Positions 11,426-21,357 of a stretch of 64,000 nucleotides of DNA are shown here, piece after piece. This DNA comes from Elephas maximus indicus (lineage: Eukaryota > Chordata > Mammalia > Proboscidea > Elephantidae), in contig NC_064819.1 of the NCBI RefSeq assembly GCF_024166365.1, forward strand, positions 204,811,293-204,875,292, given 5' to 3'. The notes under the pieces were generated by a model, which worked only from the letters and a program-made list of their open reading frames with translations, was not told the DNA's origin and ran no database searches. The stretch's first letter is position 1. Each line of letters opens with the position of its first letter. A program made the translations under genes and the position numbers.

Positions 11426-11742
11426 CTGTTGTTGCTAGCAGCTGTCACGTTGACCTTGACTCATGGAAACCCCCGGCACAATGGAACAAAACACAACCTA
11501 GTCCTGCACCATGCCCATAATCTGTTTCAGATTGGACCATTGGGTTTTCATTGGCTGATTTTCAGAAGTAGATCTCCAGACCTTTCTTTCTGGTCCATCT
11601 TAGTCTGGAAGCTCCAATGAAACCATCAGAGCCAACACGCAAGCCTTCGCTGACAGACAGGTGGTGGCTGTGCAGTGGCCTGGAATCAACTTGAGTCTCC
11701 ACCATGGAATGTGAGGATTCTACCACTGAACTACATCGCCCA
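11426..11742 (-). mobile_element. tRNA-Gly-headed SINE with RTE-like tail
   Basis: In sense (minus strand) the element starts with a head reading 'gtagttcagtggtagaat', close to the 5' half of tRNA-Gly. It then has 'agccaccacctgtctgtcag', 'gtctggagatctacttctg', and a tail 'catgagtcaaggtcaacgtg' ending in 'gctagcaacaac'. This is a longer SINE than the common AfroSINE, with a different tRNA head but the same type of tail. Related copies lie at 30932, 31373, 41141 and 51251. Confidence 0.8.
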
Positions 11743-12816
11743 GTTTTAAGTATAAAAATCTCAGGAAAAGATACTCATTGGCCCAGCCTGAGTCAATGCT
11801 GGTTTGGGTCAGAAGCAGACTCTGTGACGAGGATGTGTATTCAAGGGATTTATAACGAAAATGCAGGAATAAGTGTGGGGATGGGGACCAGGACAGAAAG
11901 AGGAAAGAAACCAAGCAAGAGTGAGATATCAGGTGAAGTTCCGGCCTCAACCTGAACCTGCAGGGGAGCTCTGGAGTGTAAATGATGACCAGAGTGTATC
12001 TAACTCTAACTCAACTGGGCTTTTAACCTCCCACACCAGTTAGTCACTGACTAAAGGTCAACCTGAGAAGCATAAATGCTAGATGTTTCTGACTCTTTGC
12101 ACTTGCTGTGGGTAATGTGTGAAAACAAAGCATCTCCAGTAGCCCAAGACAGGCCACGGAAGGGTCACAGACACAAGCTCTAAATGCAAAGCACACCAAA
12201 GCCAGGGACGTAAGCACACAGGAATGGGAATACAAGAGAACCTGAGCAAAGAACCAACAGTGCCTGGTGCACATGGGTTTTCCAGGATCAAGCACTGTAG
12301 CCAGTGGCTTGGGATACTTTGGTATCTTCAGTTAATTCAAGAACTCTCTTCTTGAAGAATGACTGTGGTCAAGAATATGGATTACGTAAATGATCCCAGA
12401 AACCCAGTGACGTCAATGATGGCTGCTACCATCTGTATCTTCTGGCTAGAATTAAGGGAAGAAGTTCGTTCAAAGAAATGTGGTAGACAGATGAGAAAAA
12501 AAAAAAAAATGACCTACTTTAACTACTGCCCAAGAGATTAAGGACAGTGAAGCACTTTCAAACGGGAATCCTGCAGGTAACCTTGAAGTTTCAAAAGATC
12601 TTGGTATTAAGATTTAACACTGGAATATAGAGCTATAAAGGATACAGCATTCTGTTTTTAAATAATATTTAGCCATGGAGGCGTCATTTATAAAGAGGAG
12701 TTCCCAATGGAAATTAAATACTCTGGAGAATTTCAGAAAACATTCATAAATAAGATTTATTTGAGATAATAGATATTTTTGAGTAAAAATAAGTTTACGA
12801 TGCCCTATTCAGAACT
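11743..12816. other. Unrecognised stretch, about 1.1 kb
   Basis: Contains a possible continuation of an older repeat (to about 12070) and an A tract near 12497-12510. No gene was recognised. Confidence 0.35.
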
Positions 12817-13017
12817 AGGAACTCTGGTGGCACAATAGTTAAGGGTTTGACTGCTAACTGAAATTTTGGGGGTTTTAACCCACTCAGGTTCTTCGCAGGA
12901 GAAAGACCTGGTGAACTGCTTCCGTAAAAGATCACAGCCTAAAAAACCTTACGGGGAAGTTCTCCTCTGTCGCGTGTGGTCACTGTGAGTCGGAATTAAC
13001 TCAATAGCACACAACAA
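12817..13017 (+). mobile_element. AfroSINE, long form, degraded
   Basis: The head 'aggaactctggtggcacaat' is followed by 'ggagaaagacctggtgaact', 'gatcacagcctaaaaaacct' and the tail 'gagtcggaattaactcaata'. The B box is badly decayed, so it is among the older copies. Confidence 0.8.
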
Positions 13018-13041
13018 TAAGTCAGGCATATTATTTTCTGC

Positions 13042-13095
13042 TATCTTGATCTATAGGGTTGACTCGACGGCACTGGGTGGTTTTATCTTGATCTA
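13042..13095 (+). mobile_element. 30-bp AfroSINE-tail micro-insertion with TSD
   Basis: Only the last 30 bases of an AfroSINE are present (13054-13083, including 'gactcgacggcactgggtgg'). They are flanked by an exact 12-bp direct repeat 'tatcttgatcta' at 13042-13053 and 13084-13095. This is the signature of a very short 5'-truncated retrotransposition event. Confidence 0.75.
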
Positions 13096-13570
13096 GATTT
13101 CAGGATAGAGAATAGACATGAAATTCATTGTTGACAACATTTTGTTTCCTAAAAAATAGTGCTTACAATTAAGACAGCATTGCAATTAAGAGAACATTTA
13201 TTATCTTTTCTTAAAATGAAAATTTCTGATAATGAAAGCAATTTTAGAGTTGGAAAACAGCTAAAGGTAAATATTATGACTTACAGTTGATTCCAAAAGA
13301 GTACACATTTTTAAAAAACTATTGCAGAATATTACAAATAAAGTAAATGTTCACCTTAACCAATAGTATGTTATCAGCAAGTGCAACGGAAGACTCAATG
13401 CCAATTTTTGTAAAATCCCTACAAAACACATCGAACCCTAGGGAAACCTGAGAAGTGCTTGAATTTCATTGATGCAGTTTGCACAGAATTATAAAAGCTT
13501 TTTCCTAGTTTAATAAAATGCATGAGCAGGCTCAGGATGACACTGTTAACACAAAGGGAAATTCAATGAA
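13096..13570. other. A/T-rich unrecognised stretch
   Basis: No repeat or gene recognised in about 475 bp. Confidence 0.4.
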
Positions 13571-13778
13571 GTTGTTGTTGTTTGTTGTTACTTGCCTTCC
13601 TGTCAATTCCCACTCAGGTTGCCCCCATGTATGCAGAGTAAAACTGCTCCATAGGGATTTCAAGGCTGTGACCTTCTGGAAGCAGATCACCAGGCCGACC
13701 TTCTGAGGCACCACTTGTTGAGTTCGAACCACCAAACTTTCGGCTAGTAGCCAAGGACTTAACTGCTTGTACCACCCA
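13571..13778 (-). mobile_element. AfroSINE-related SINE, type B
   Basis: The reverse copy begins with GTT repeats and a tail, has 'aactgctccatagggatttc' and 'gaagcagatcaccaggcc', and ends 'gcttgtaccaccca', the type B head. Confidence 0.85.
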
Positions 13779-14790
13779 AAATAGGGAAAAATAGAAAAAA
13801 AAAACAAAAGAAATAGACCACTTTGTTTTTTAAGCTAGGAGATACCTAAGATTATCCACTTTCCATATACTTAAGGGGGAGGAAACTTCAGGTAAAAGAT
13901 TGCTCATATTTCCACACAAGCTTAAAACAAGCAGCTGATAAAAGCTTCTGCATCGAGACTGAGTATTGAGTTATTTATTGGCATTTTGTCTTATTAATCA
14001 TCACCATCAAATAATAAACTATTTATTAGTCACTCTGTTGTACATGCTGCTACACCAGCCTTTACGTGATAACAATATGCTCCACCCTAGTTATGAAGAG
14101 AATTTTTCTAAGAAAATAGGAAAATGCAGCCTTTGGACAGGCTTTCTCCCACTCCCCATCCCTCTTAGGCTCACTGCTTTCTTCCTGAGTTTGGTCAGAA
14201 GGGAGGAAGCAAACGGATTGACTCCACTGTAGGTTTTTCATCTGGCCAGGGAACAGATTTTCCTTTATAATAATTAATAACAACATGGTGGAATGTTCCC
14301 ATTGTTAGGTTGTCATCTCTAAGCTTTGCTATGCTGTCAGCTTGGCAGCCAAAAAAACCCTCTAACAACCTCAGAAACCACTGCTGTGGCTTGGGATCAA
14401 TGGGCACAGTGTTCGGGAGCTGACAGCTTTAGGTAGGAGGGATGTCAGATTTACAGTGATACCTGCATTAGACTCCCCAACTGTGAAAAGCTACAAGTGC
14501 CTGTTTCCTTCCAAGCCCCAAAACTACAACATAAGAGGATTTCTATTTCCCGCTTCCTATTTTTTTTTTTTTTTACTCCTGTAGTTGCAAAGCTGTCTGC
14601 CTGACAGGTTATTAAGACCTTTAAAACTGAGATATGTGTGTTTTTTTAAGTGCTCAAATTGATGGCTTTAGGACACCTTGAAATTTAGCTGAGTGTAACA
14701 GTTGTGAATCTCCAGCCCTGGTCTCCCAGGATGCTGTTGGGCCTCAGCTGTGGAGGTACTGGGAAAGGAATGCTGAATGAAGTGGGGCTG
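13779..14790. other. Unrecognised stretch, about 1 kb
   Basis: Contains a T tract near 14560-14574. No repeat family or exon was recognised. Confidence 0.4.
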
Positions 14791-14985
14791 GTTGTTAATT
14801 AACCCATTGCTCTCCAGTCAATTCCGACTCATGGAGACCCCATGTGCGTCAGAATAGAACTGTGTTCCACAGGGTTTTCAATGGCTGATTTTTCAGAAGT
14901 AGATCACCAAGCCTTTCTTCCCAGGTGCCTCTGGGTGGACTTGAACCTCCAACCTTTAGGTTAGCACACTAACAGTTTTCACTAT
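14791..14985 (-). mobile_element. AfroSINE-related SINE, type B
   Basis: The reverse copy has 'aattccgactcatggagacc', 'cagggttttcaatggctgat', 'cagaagtagatcaccaagcc' and 'tgcctctgggtggacttgaa'. The head end is degraded. Confidence 0.85.
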
Positions 14986-15157
14986 TGTTCATTAGGAAGG
15001 TATAACTGCAATAAGAATTTTATTTACATAACTAAGTATGAGCCTTAAAAATACTTTAAGTATAGCTCTGACTCAAGACAGACAGGTTATTTACTGTTTA
15101 CATAGCTAATATGATTTGGTTCTTAGTAAAGAATTCGCTCCCTTACAGAAACTGATA

Positions 15158-15442
15158 CAACCTGTTGCCATCGAATTGATTCTGATGGAAGATTGGCTCC
15201 TCTGGGGAAAGACGTGACAGTCTGTTTCAGTGAAGACTTACAGCCTGGAAAACTCTATGAGGCAGTTTTATTCTATCCTATAGGGTCGCTATGAGTCTGG
15301 ATTGACTCGATGGCAATGGATTTTTTTGTAATCTTTACGGGCGCAGACTGACACATTTTTCTCCCCAGAAGTGGATGGTGGATTTGAATCTCCGACCTTC
15401 CAGTTAGCAGCCAAACTCTTAACCACTGCACAACCACGGCCC
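15158..15442 (-). mobile_element. AfroSINE (minus) interrupted by a forward AfroSINE
   Basis: The outer minus-strand copy shows its tail at 15158-15184 ('cctgttgccatcgaattgat') and its head half at 15332-15442, ending 'ccactgcacaaccacgg'. Between them lies a forward AfroSINE body. About 60 bp of the outer copy are missing at the junction, so insertion was followed by, or accompanied by, a deletion. Confidence 0.7.
15190..15331 (+). mobile_element. AfroSINE, headless, inside another AfroSINE
   Basis: Forward sequence from 'ctcctctggggaaagacgtg' through 'tcgctatgagtctggattga' to 'ctcgatggcaatggattttt'. The tRNA-like head is missing. Confidence 0.75.
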
Positions 15443-15784
15443 CTTAAAAACTGATGTAGAAACTGGAGCAAGGGCAAGAATCCTGACTGTGTAAATACAG
15501 TGCTGATGCCATGAATCGCTTAACGTCTATGAACATAATGCGTCAAAAAGATGCAAGGTTGTGTTTTAAATATAGACTATTGGAAATAAACGCTTACCTG
15601 AGGAATTGCGACTGAGGCAATCTTTTTATAAGAAGTTTCCCCCCCCACCCCATTATTTTCATTTTTTCCTTATCCTACAACCTAAACAATTCACACTACA
15701 CTGGGTAATTTCAGGAAATAAGAAAATCTTCCTAATGGAAGCACGACACTAAAGAGAATTAAAAGTGATTTTAAGAAATCTTTC
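15443..15784. other. Unrecognised stretch, 340 bp
   Basis: No gene or repeat recognised. A short C tract lies near 15640-15650. Confidence 0.4.
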
Positions 15785-15974
15785 GAACTAGCTGTTGTCA
15801 AGCTGACTTCAACTCCTGGGCACGCTTTGTGTGTCAGAGTACAACTGTACTCTAAGGGGTTTTCTGGATTGTAATCTTTATGAAAGTAGATCACCAGACC
15901 TTTCTTTCGTGGTACCTCTTGGGTGGACTCAAACCTCTAATCTTTCGATTACCAGCTGAGCACATTAACCACTC
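15785..15974 (-). mobile_element. AfroSINE-related SINE, type B
   Basis: The reverse copy contains 'aactgtactctaaggggttt', 'gaaagtagatcaccagacct' and 'cctcttgggtggactcaaac'. Its head end is cut by the L1 insertion that starts at 15987. Confidence 0.8.
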
Positions 15975-15986
15975 GCAAAAATCTTT

Positions 15987-16443
15987 TTTTTTTAAATTGT
16001 GCTTTAAGTGAAAGTTTATAAATCAAGTCAGTCTCTCATACAAAAACTTAGACACACTTTGCTGTGCACTCCTAGCTACTCTCTCTCTAATGAGGCAGCA
16101 CACTCCTCCTCTCCACCCTGTATTCCCCATGTCTGTTCAGGACCAGCTCCTCTCCCCCTCTGCCTTCTCATCTCACCTCCAGACAGAAGTTGCCCACATA
16201 GTCTCATGTATCTATTTGAGCCAAGAAGCTCACTCCTCACCAGTATCATTTTCTGTCTTATCGCCCAGTCCAATCCCTGTCTGAAGAGTTGGCCTCAAGA
16301 ATGGTTCCAGTCTTGGGCTAACAGAGGGTCCAGGGACCATGACCTCTGGGGCCCCCATAGTCTCAGTCAGACCATTAAGTCTGATCTTTTTATGAGAATT
16401 TGAGGTCTCCGTCCCACTCTTCTTCTGCTCCATCAGGGGATCT
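15987..16443 (-). mobile_element. 5'-truncated L1, 3' UTR only, with TSD
   Basis: The reverse copy of the same L1 3' UTR as at 1-1221 starts with a T tract (the poly(A) tail). It is flanked by a 12-bp direct repeat 'gcaaaaatcttt' at 15975-15986 and 16444-16455. The insert is about 457 bp. Confidence 0.9.
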
Positions 16444-16455
16444 GCAAAAATCTTT

Positions 16456-16844
16456 AGGTCCACATAAATACTGTTGCAGTTCCAAGTAACTTAAAGTTGA
16501 TCCTTCCCCGCCCCCCCCCCCCCCCCCATATAAAGAAGTTCAGAAATCAAGGCTCTTTCCTGGGAGTGACTGCAGGATGCGTCTGTGAGGCCTCGACAGC
16601 CTTTACTGGTGATTTCTTTAGCGAGGGCTGGTGAGTATCCATCTTCATTTAGTAACTTGACAGTTGACACTTGGGTTTTCCTGGCTCTAAACTCTGGAGT
16701 GTGGAGTTACTCAGGCCAAGCTCTGCATGAGGGAGTATCAGAGAAGAGGCTGCACAAGGAAGGAGATCCCAGGATCGGCTCCACCACTGGGCCAGCTCTC
16801 ATGATAGATCTCTTTCCTTTCTTGTTTATCTTCCTCCTTTAATG
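16456..16844. other. Unrecognised stretch with a poly(C) run
   Basis: No repeat recognised except the C homopolymer at 16511-16527. Confidence 0.4.
16511..16527. repeat. Poly(C) run of 17
   Basis: An uninterrupted run of 17 C follows 'ccttccccg'. It is G on the minus strand. Long C/G homopolymers are uncommon and prone to sequencing error, so the length is uncertain. Confidence 0.8.
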
Positions 16845-16970
16845 TAGTTGGGCCCCAGTTTCCTCTTCTGTAAAATAATTAAAAAAAATAGAGGACACAA
16901 ATCCCACCTCATGCGATGGTTTTGAGGAATAAAGATGTTCCAGTGGGTAAGTGCTAGGCACAGTTTATTG
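16845..16970 (+). mobile_element. MIR SINE, 3' half
   Basis: 'ccagtttcctcttctgtaaa' is followed by 'cacctcatgcgatggttttg', 'gaggaataaa' and 'gtaagtgctaggcacag', which is the MIR order. Confidence 0.7.
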
Positions 16971-18095
16971 TCAATGGAAAGGACTAAACAAACAACCGCT
17001 AAAAATAATGAACATTGTACAACATCACAATCTGGATGTGACTGAATAATTTAGTCACAAAATCTGTTCTATATTTTCTACATGTGATAGATGTCCTTTT
17101 CACACATCTTGAATATAGTTGCAATGGGTTACATGTATTTAGTCTTGTTTTATCTACTTAAATGTAGGGTCCCTTGGATTAATATGGAAGGTTACGTAAA
17201 ACTGTATTTATTATTAGAGCCCTGGACCCTGTTTCTTTTTTACAAATGGAACTGGAGGATTCAGAAAAAGCTTACAAATACACAGAACCCTATTCACTTA
17301 CTCCCACATACCTTCCTATTTCCTCTCATCCATCCCACAATAGTCCTGCAGCCTTTGTGTGAATAAAGGAACCAGTGTGTCTCCTTCCTACAAACCTCCT
17401 TCATGCCTGGTCTCAGTTCTGAAACAGGAGAGTTCTTTTCCAGAAAGTTTGATCTCTCTCCTCCCCCTTTTCTTCAGTTAACTAAAGCTTAGTCTCATGC
17501 CCTCCCTGAAATTTTACAAATTTTCAGTCTCTGGTATTTATCTCGCTATTTAAAAATCATCGGGGTATCTAAGTTAAGATAAAGTAAATGAATTTGGTAA
17601 TTAGTTGTTCTGTGCTTTTAAACTCCTTTGTGTATTTTATTTTTCTCCAGGAAATTATTATTTGGTTTACTGTCATTGTATTTTATTTCCCATTCAAATG
17701 CTTTTGCCAATAGCCGGTATTTAGCAAAGAGTACAATTTACTGAATGTTGAGAAATGCAAGGTTATTCAGTACAACATATACAGTAATGAGTATCTCTAA
17801 GATTCTTATTTCATTTGCCTAGTTCTACGAGTTCTTGAAGAATATAGCTCAAGAACGTGTTCCTTCAACACTTCTGTAGGGCCTACTGTAGAAAGAGTTC
17901 TATTTTGGTGTCCGTGGGAAATCACCAAAAATGTGGAAAAAAATGACCTCTGTGCACTGAGTGACTCATGTAAACTAAGGGGGGGTGGGGACTTTCAAGA
18001 GGTCTTTTTGTCCAGGTTCCCTATCTCTAAGTAGGTTTTTTACTTGTGTCAATAAATAAACAAGGTGGCTCAGTTTTCGCAAGTCTGTGGATGGG
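16971..18095. other. Unrecognised stretch, about 1.1 kb
   Basis: A/T-rich. No repeat family, exon or RNA gene recognised. Confidence 0.4.
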
Positions 18096-18117
18096 GCAGG
18101 ATGGGGGCGGGGAGCAC

Positions 18118-18212
18118 GGACACATTACGTTCAATGACCGCATCATCTTCAATAACCTCATTACGTAATAATCCACATCATGTTCAATAACCGCAAAATT
18201 GCATAACCGCAT
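18118..18212. repeat. Imperfect tandem repeat around 'ttcaataaccgcat'
   Basis: Three copies of 'ttcaatgaccgcat', 'ttcaataacctcat' and 'ttcaataaccgcaa', plus 'gcataaccgcatcag', occur within about 95 bp with irregular spacing. Several units carry a CG. Confidence 0.55.
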
Positions 18213-18514
18213 CAGATTGTCCTGGAGTTAATGAAGAAGAGACATTGTGCATGTGTATGGGTGTGTGTGTGTATTAATATCACTTGAGCATGTATCTATG
18301 TAGCTTCCAGGTCTTTAGCAAAGCAGCCTCCATCCCACCTCCCTTGTCTCTGAACCTCTTAGCTGGCGTTAGAATTATCTGTGTTGCTGGTCTGCCTTGA
18401 ATCAGTGGGTAAAACCACTTCAGGGAATTAAAGGGTAGGCTTTCCAACCCTCGACATATTGCTGAAGAAATCTGTGGGCTGATGAAAAGGATTTGGTCTT
18501 CTGGTGAACTCCCT

Positions 18515-18716
18515 GGAGTCCTGGTGGCGCAGTGGTTAAGCACTTGGCTGCCAACCAAAAGGTCGGCGGTTCACATCCACCAGCCACTCCATGGGGGAGA
18601 AAGATGTGACAGTCTGCTTCCATAAAGATTATAGCCTTGGAAACCCTATGGGGCAGTTCTACCCTGTCCTATAGGGTCTCTATAAATCAATGAGTTCCTT
18701 AAAAAAAAAAAAAAAA
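18515..18716 (+). mobile_element. AfroSINE, long form, with unusual poly(A) end
   Basis: A good head has A box 'tggcgcagtgg' and a mutated B box 'ggttcacatcc'. The long internal segment and body follow. The standard tail is replaced by 'ctataaatcaatgagttcct' and a run of 16 A (18701-18716). Confidence 0.9.
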
Positions 18717-19080
18717 GTGGGCCCAAAGTCCTTGTGAGGTAGGACCCCAGGGCAGAGCCCGGCAGTGAGGCTTTCTGGAGATCAGGCTGCAGGATGTGGG
18801 GAGGATACTCCCGTAAACAAGCCAGGTCTCCTGTAATGAATTGTGACAGAGCTCCCACTGGTGGGAGGCCAAGGGGGAAAGGGCCAAGAGAGTGCCAGTA
18901 GTTAGGGAAGGATTTGCATAATTACATTCACCTGAGGGACTCCATTTACCCAACAATGCGTCTCTTTGTGGTAAAGCCAGCAGCTGCCCATACTGTTAGA
19001 ACAATGTGGGCTGTGGCCTTGTTCTTCCAAAACAAATGCTTGGACTCTGAAATATGACAATTAGCGTTTCGGGTGATATA
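18717..19080. other. Unrecognised stretch, 360 bp
   Basis: GC content is slightly higher than its surroundings. No gene or repeat recognised. Confidence 0.4.
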
Positions 19081-19118
19081 GTCAGAATCGACTCGAAGGC
19101 ACGAGACAACAACAACGT
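19081..19118 (+). mobile_element. AfroSINE tail fragment
   Basis: Only 'gtcagaatcgactcgaaggc' and 'acgagacaacaacaac' remain. No clear flanking duplication was seen. Confidence 0.65.
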
Positions 19119-19184
19119 AGTTCTTAATAGTACAAATGTTAGCATAATGAATAACACTCCATCTATAACTTCATGCTATAACAT

Positions 19185-19245
19185 AAAAACCAAACCAGAC
19201 CCATTGCCCTCGAGTGGACTCCAACTCATAGCGACCCTATAATGT
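19185..19245 (-). mobile_element. AfroSINE tail fragment
   Basis: The reverse tail 'cccattgccctcgagtggac' and 'tccaactcatagcgaccctat' is present and the rest is missing. Confidence 0.75.
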
Positions 19246-19260
19246 ATACGACTAATAATA

Positions 19261-19448
19261 CAGTAAACCCTGGGAAAGCCAGAACCTGTGTAAAGCGGAT
19301 ACCTGTCAGAGAAGGAAAACTGAAATATTTTCCACTAAAATGGGCAGTAGAAAGGTGGTAAGACTACACCCTGTAAAAGGTGGAAAACTTGCAAGACCTG
19401 AAAAAACAAGGCAGTCCCATCGAGTTCTGGCTCTGACAGGCTTCACTG
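19261..19448. mobile_element. Tc1/mariner-like MITE
   Basis: A 188-bp segment has inverted ends. The left end is 'cagtaaaccctgggaaagcc', and the right end read in reverse is 'cagtgaagcctgtcagagcc'. They match at 20 of the first 25 positions. The segment is flanked by TA on both sides (19259-19260 and 19449-19450). There is no transposase frame. It is consistent with a short non-autonomous Tigger/mariner-type element; the family name is not assigned. Confidence 0.65.
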
Positions 19449-20318
19449 TATTACATTTATACATGCACTACTTATACGGTATATAATTTTGTATAATAAC
19501 ATATATACTCAAGACTCAGGTGTTAAAGTATCCGTGCACAGAGTGAGATTATCCCTGGAATATGTTTTCTCCTGACGTTTGATAAAGCATTATTTATTAG
19601 AGGCTTTTACTGCATAAGGCACTTACTGTTTTAAGTTCCAGTACAGGGTCCTTTGTTCTTTGACTCCGAAAGATTACAGTGGGTTTGAGAGATGCTAATC
19701 AGAATTTAGAGGGGAGGTGCTTCTCAAAGAGGCTGCAGCGCCCACGCAGCGCAGTGCTCTTTGGCTGTGGGCATATTTACCTAAGACTCCAAATAGACAT
19801 TGTGGAGATGTGAAGACACAGAGTAAATACTGTGCCTGGCTCATTTCCTGGTATTGCCTGCATTTACATTAAAAAGGTGGGGGCAGGGGGCGGGCGGAGG
19901 CTGTGTGAGTTTGGAGGTAATTCCTTTATTATGCCCAGGAATTGCTACATTTTAGAACAATTAGAGCACAGAACTCATTTCTACAGGGTGAAAAATCCGT
20001 CAAAGGACTTTGCGTATTCAGGGTTTGGATTAAGTACACATTTGAAAGATTACTTGTAAACATAGTCACATCAGAATTTCTTTACAACATTTTACTGAAA
20101 AGTAGGAAAAGAGGAGAGCACCTCAAATGAGGTAGGAACTAGGCCTCTTCTTTCAAACTTAAGTTGTTCTTAGCCTGACACAAGATGGAGGCATGTACTC
20201 CAGCGAGATGTAGACCACAGAAGATAGCAGGATTCCAAACTGGAAGTCAAAGACAAGGTCCACGTGTCCTTGGTCGTGACCTGTCTTCCAGAGGTGGCAT
20301 CCTGATGAAAGGCAAACA
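19449..20318. other. Unrecognised stretch, about 0.9 kb
   Basis: No repeat family or exon recognised. There is a G-rich patch near 19878-19895. Confidence 0.4.
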
Positions 20319-20366
20319 CCACTGGTTTTTATCTTCCTTCTGCCACTGGTTTTTATCTTCCTTCTG
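20319..20366. repeat. Exact 24-bp tandem duplication
   Basis: The unit beginning 'ccactggtttttatcttcct' is present twice without mismatch at 20319-20342 and 20343-20366. Identity implies a recent duplication. Confidence 0.9.
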
Positions 20367-20632
20367 CAACAGGTAGTGGGAATTAAAAGTGAAAGACAAG
20401 TTACTGCCATGGAGAATGCTCTGATACAATGATAGGACGGATGGCAGGTGCTCTAGAGCTGGGCACACACAGGAAGCCTCAGGAGGACCATATCTCAGGG
20501 TGCCATCGGTTCTCATGACTGGGCCTCTCACACCCACCTCTTCCCTGCCAACCACCATCACCCTGCCACCAAAGTGGGCTTTCTAAATCAAAAATCTTCC
20601 CTTGAAGCTCTCCTGGTCCCCATGGCCAATGG

Positions 20633-20720
20633 CAGTGGTTCTCAAGCCTGGTGGTATACCGGACTCATCTAGGCATAACCCCACCCCAAACTTTCGGAAA
20701 CAGAATTCTTAGGAACTGAC
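20633..20720 (+). mobile_element. MER5-like hAT fragment (left end)
   Basis: It begins 'cagtggttctcaagcctgg', the terminal repeat of MER5-type hAT-Charlie elements, followed by 'aaccccaccccaaact' and 'aaacagaattctta'. The right end is not present. Confidence 0.6.
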
Positions 20721-21007
20721 AGGCCACAGAAAAGAAATCAGATTTATATTTACTTCATGCTTCCAAGACCTGCAACTTTTTTGGAATCAGAAATAACTCC
20801 GAACACATGAAAGAACGCAAGCTTCCATGATACGTATTTCCACAGGAATTTCATTTCCCTCCTGAATGTATCTGAGGATTCCTGGGGTAGAGAAGACGGG
20901 GTCTTTACATTCTCCTTTTTCCCAGTACCCCAGCTCAGAACTCCTGCCCCCCCTTACCTTTTTCCTTGGCCACTTGGGCAGCCTCGCTGCTCTATCTTTA
21001 CTCTCTC

Positions 21008-21062
21008 TTTCTTTACCCCAAATCGACTCGACGGCAGTGGGTTTTGGATTTTTTCTTTACCC
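21008..21062 (+). mobile_element. 33-bp AfroSINE-tail micro-insertion with TSD
   Basis: A short piece of SINE tail (21019-21051, including 'atcgactcgacggcagtggg') is flanked by the direct repeat 'tttctttaccc' at 21008-21018 and 21052-21062. It parallels the event at 13042-13095. Confidence 0.75.
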
Positions 21063-21089
21063 AGACCGTTGCCACCACCAAGCTGCCAA

Positions 21090-21316
21090 TAAAAACCAGT
21101 TGCCATCGAATCCACTCAGACTCGTGGCAACCCCCTATGTGTCAGAGCGGGACTATGATTCACAGGGTTTTCTTTTCAGAAGTAGATTGTCAGGCCTTTC
21201 TTCTCAGAAAGAGATTGCCAGACCTTTCTTCTGAGGCTTCTCTGGGTAGACTCACACCTCCAACCTTCTGGTTAGCAGTCCAGCTGCTAGCTGTTTGCAC
21301 CATCCAGGGTCTCCAG
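21090..21316 (-). mobile_element. AfroSINE-related SINE, type B, with internal duplication
   Basis: Reverse copy from 'aaccagttgccatcgaatcc' to 'gtttgcaccatccagggtctc'. A 28-bp segment is repeated in tandem at 21177-21204 and 21205-21232 with four mismatches. Confidence 0.85.
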
Positions 21317-21357
21317 GCTGATGGTCATTAGTGGTTAGTAAAGCTTGGCGGGAAGGG

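Noticed and set aside
18118-18212. CRISPR-like short repeats
   Set aside because: Units are imperfect and irregularly spaced, and the surrounding genome is mammalian.
18515-18590. Possible tRNA gene with A and B boxes
   Set aside because: It is the head of an AfroSINE, repeated dozens of times in the window, and it lacks a cloverleaf.
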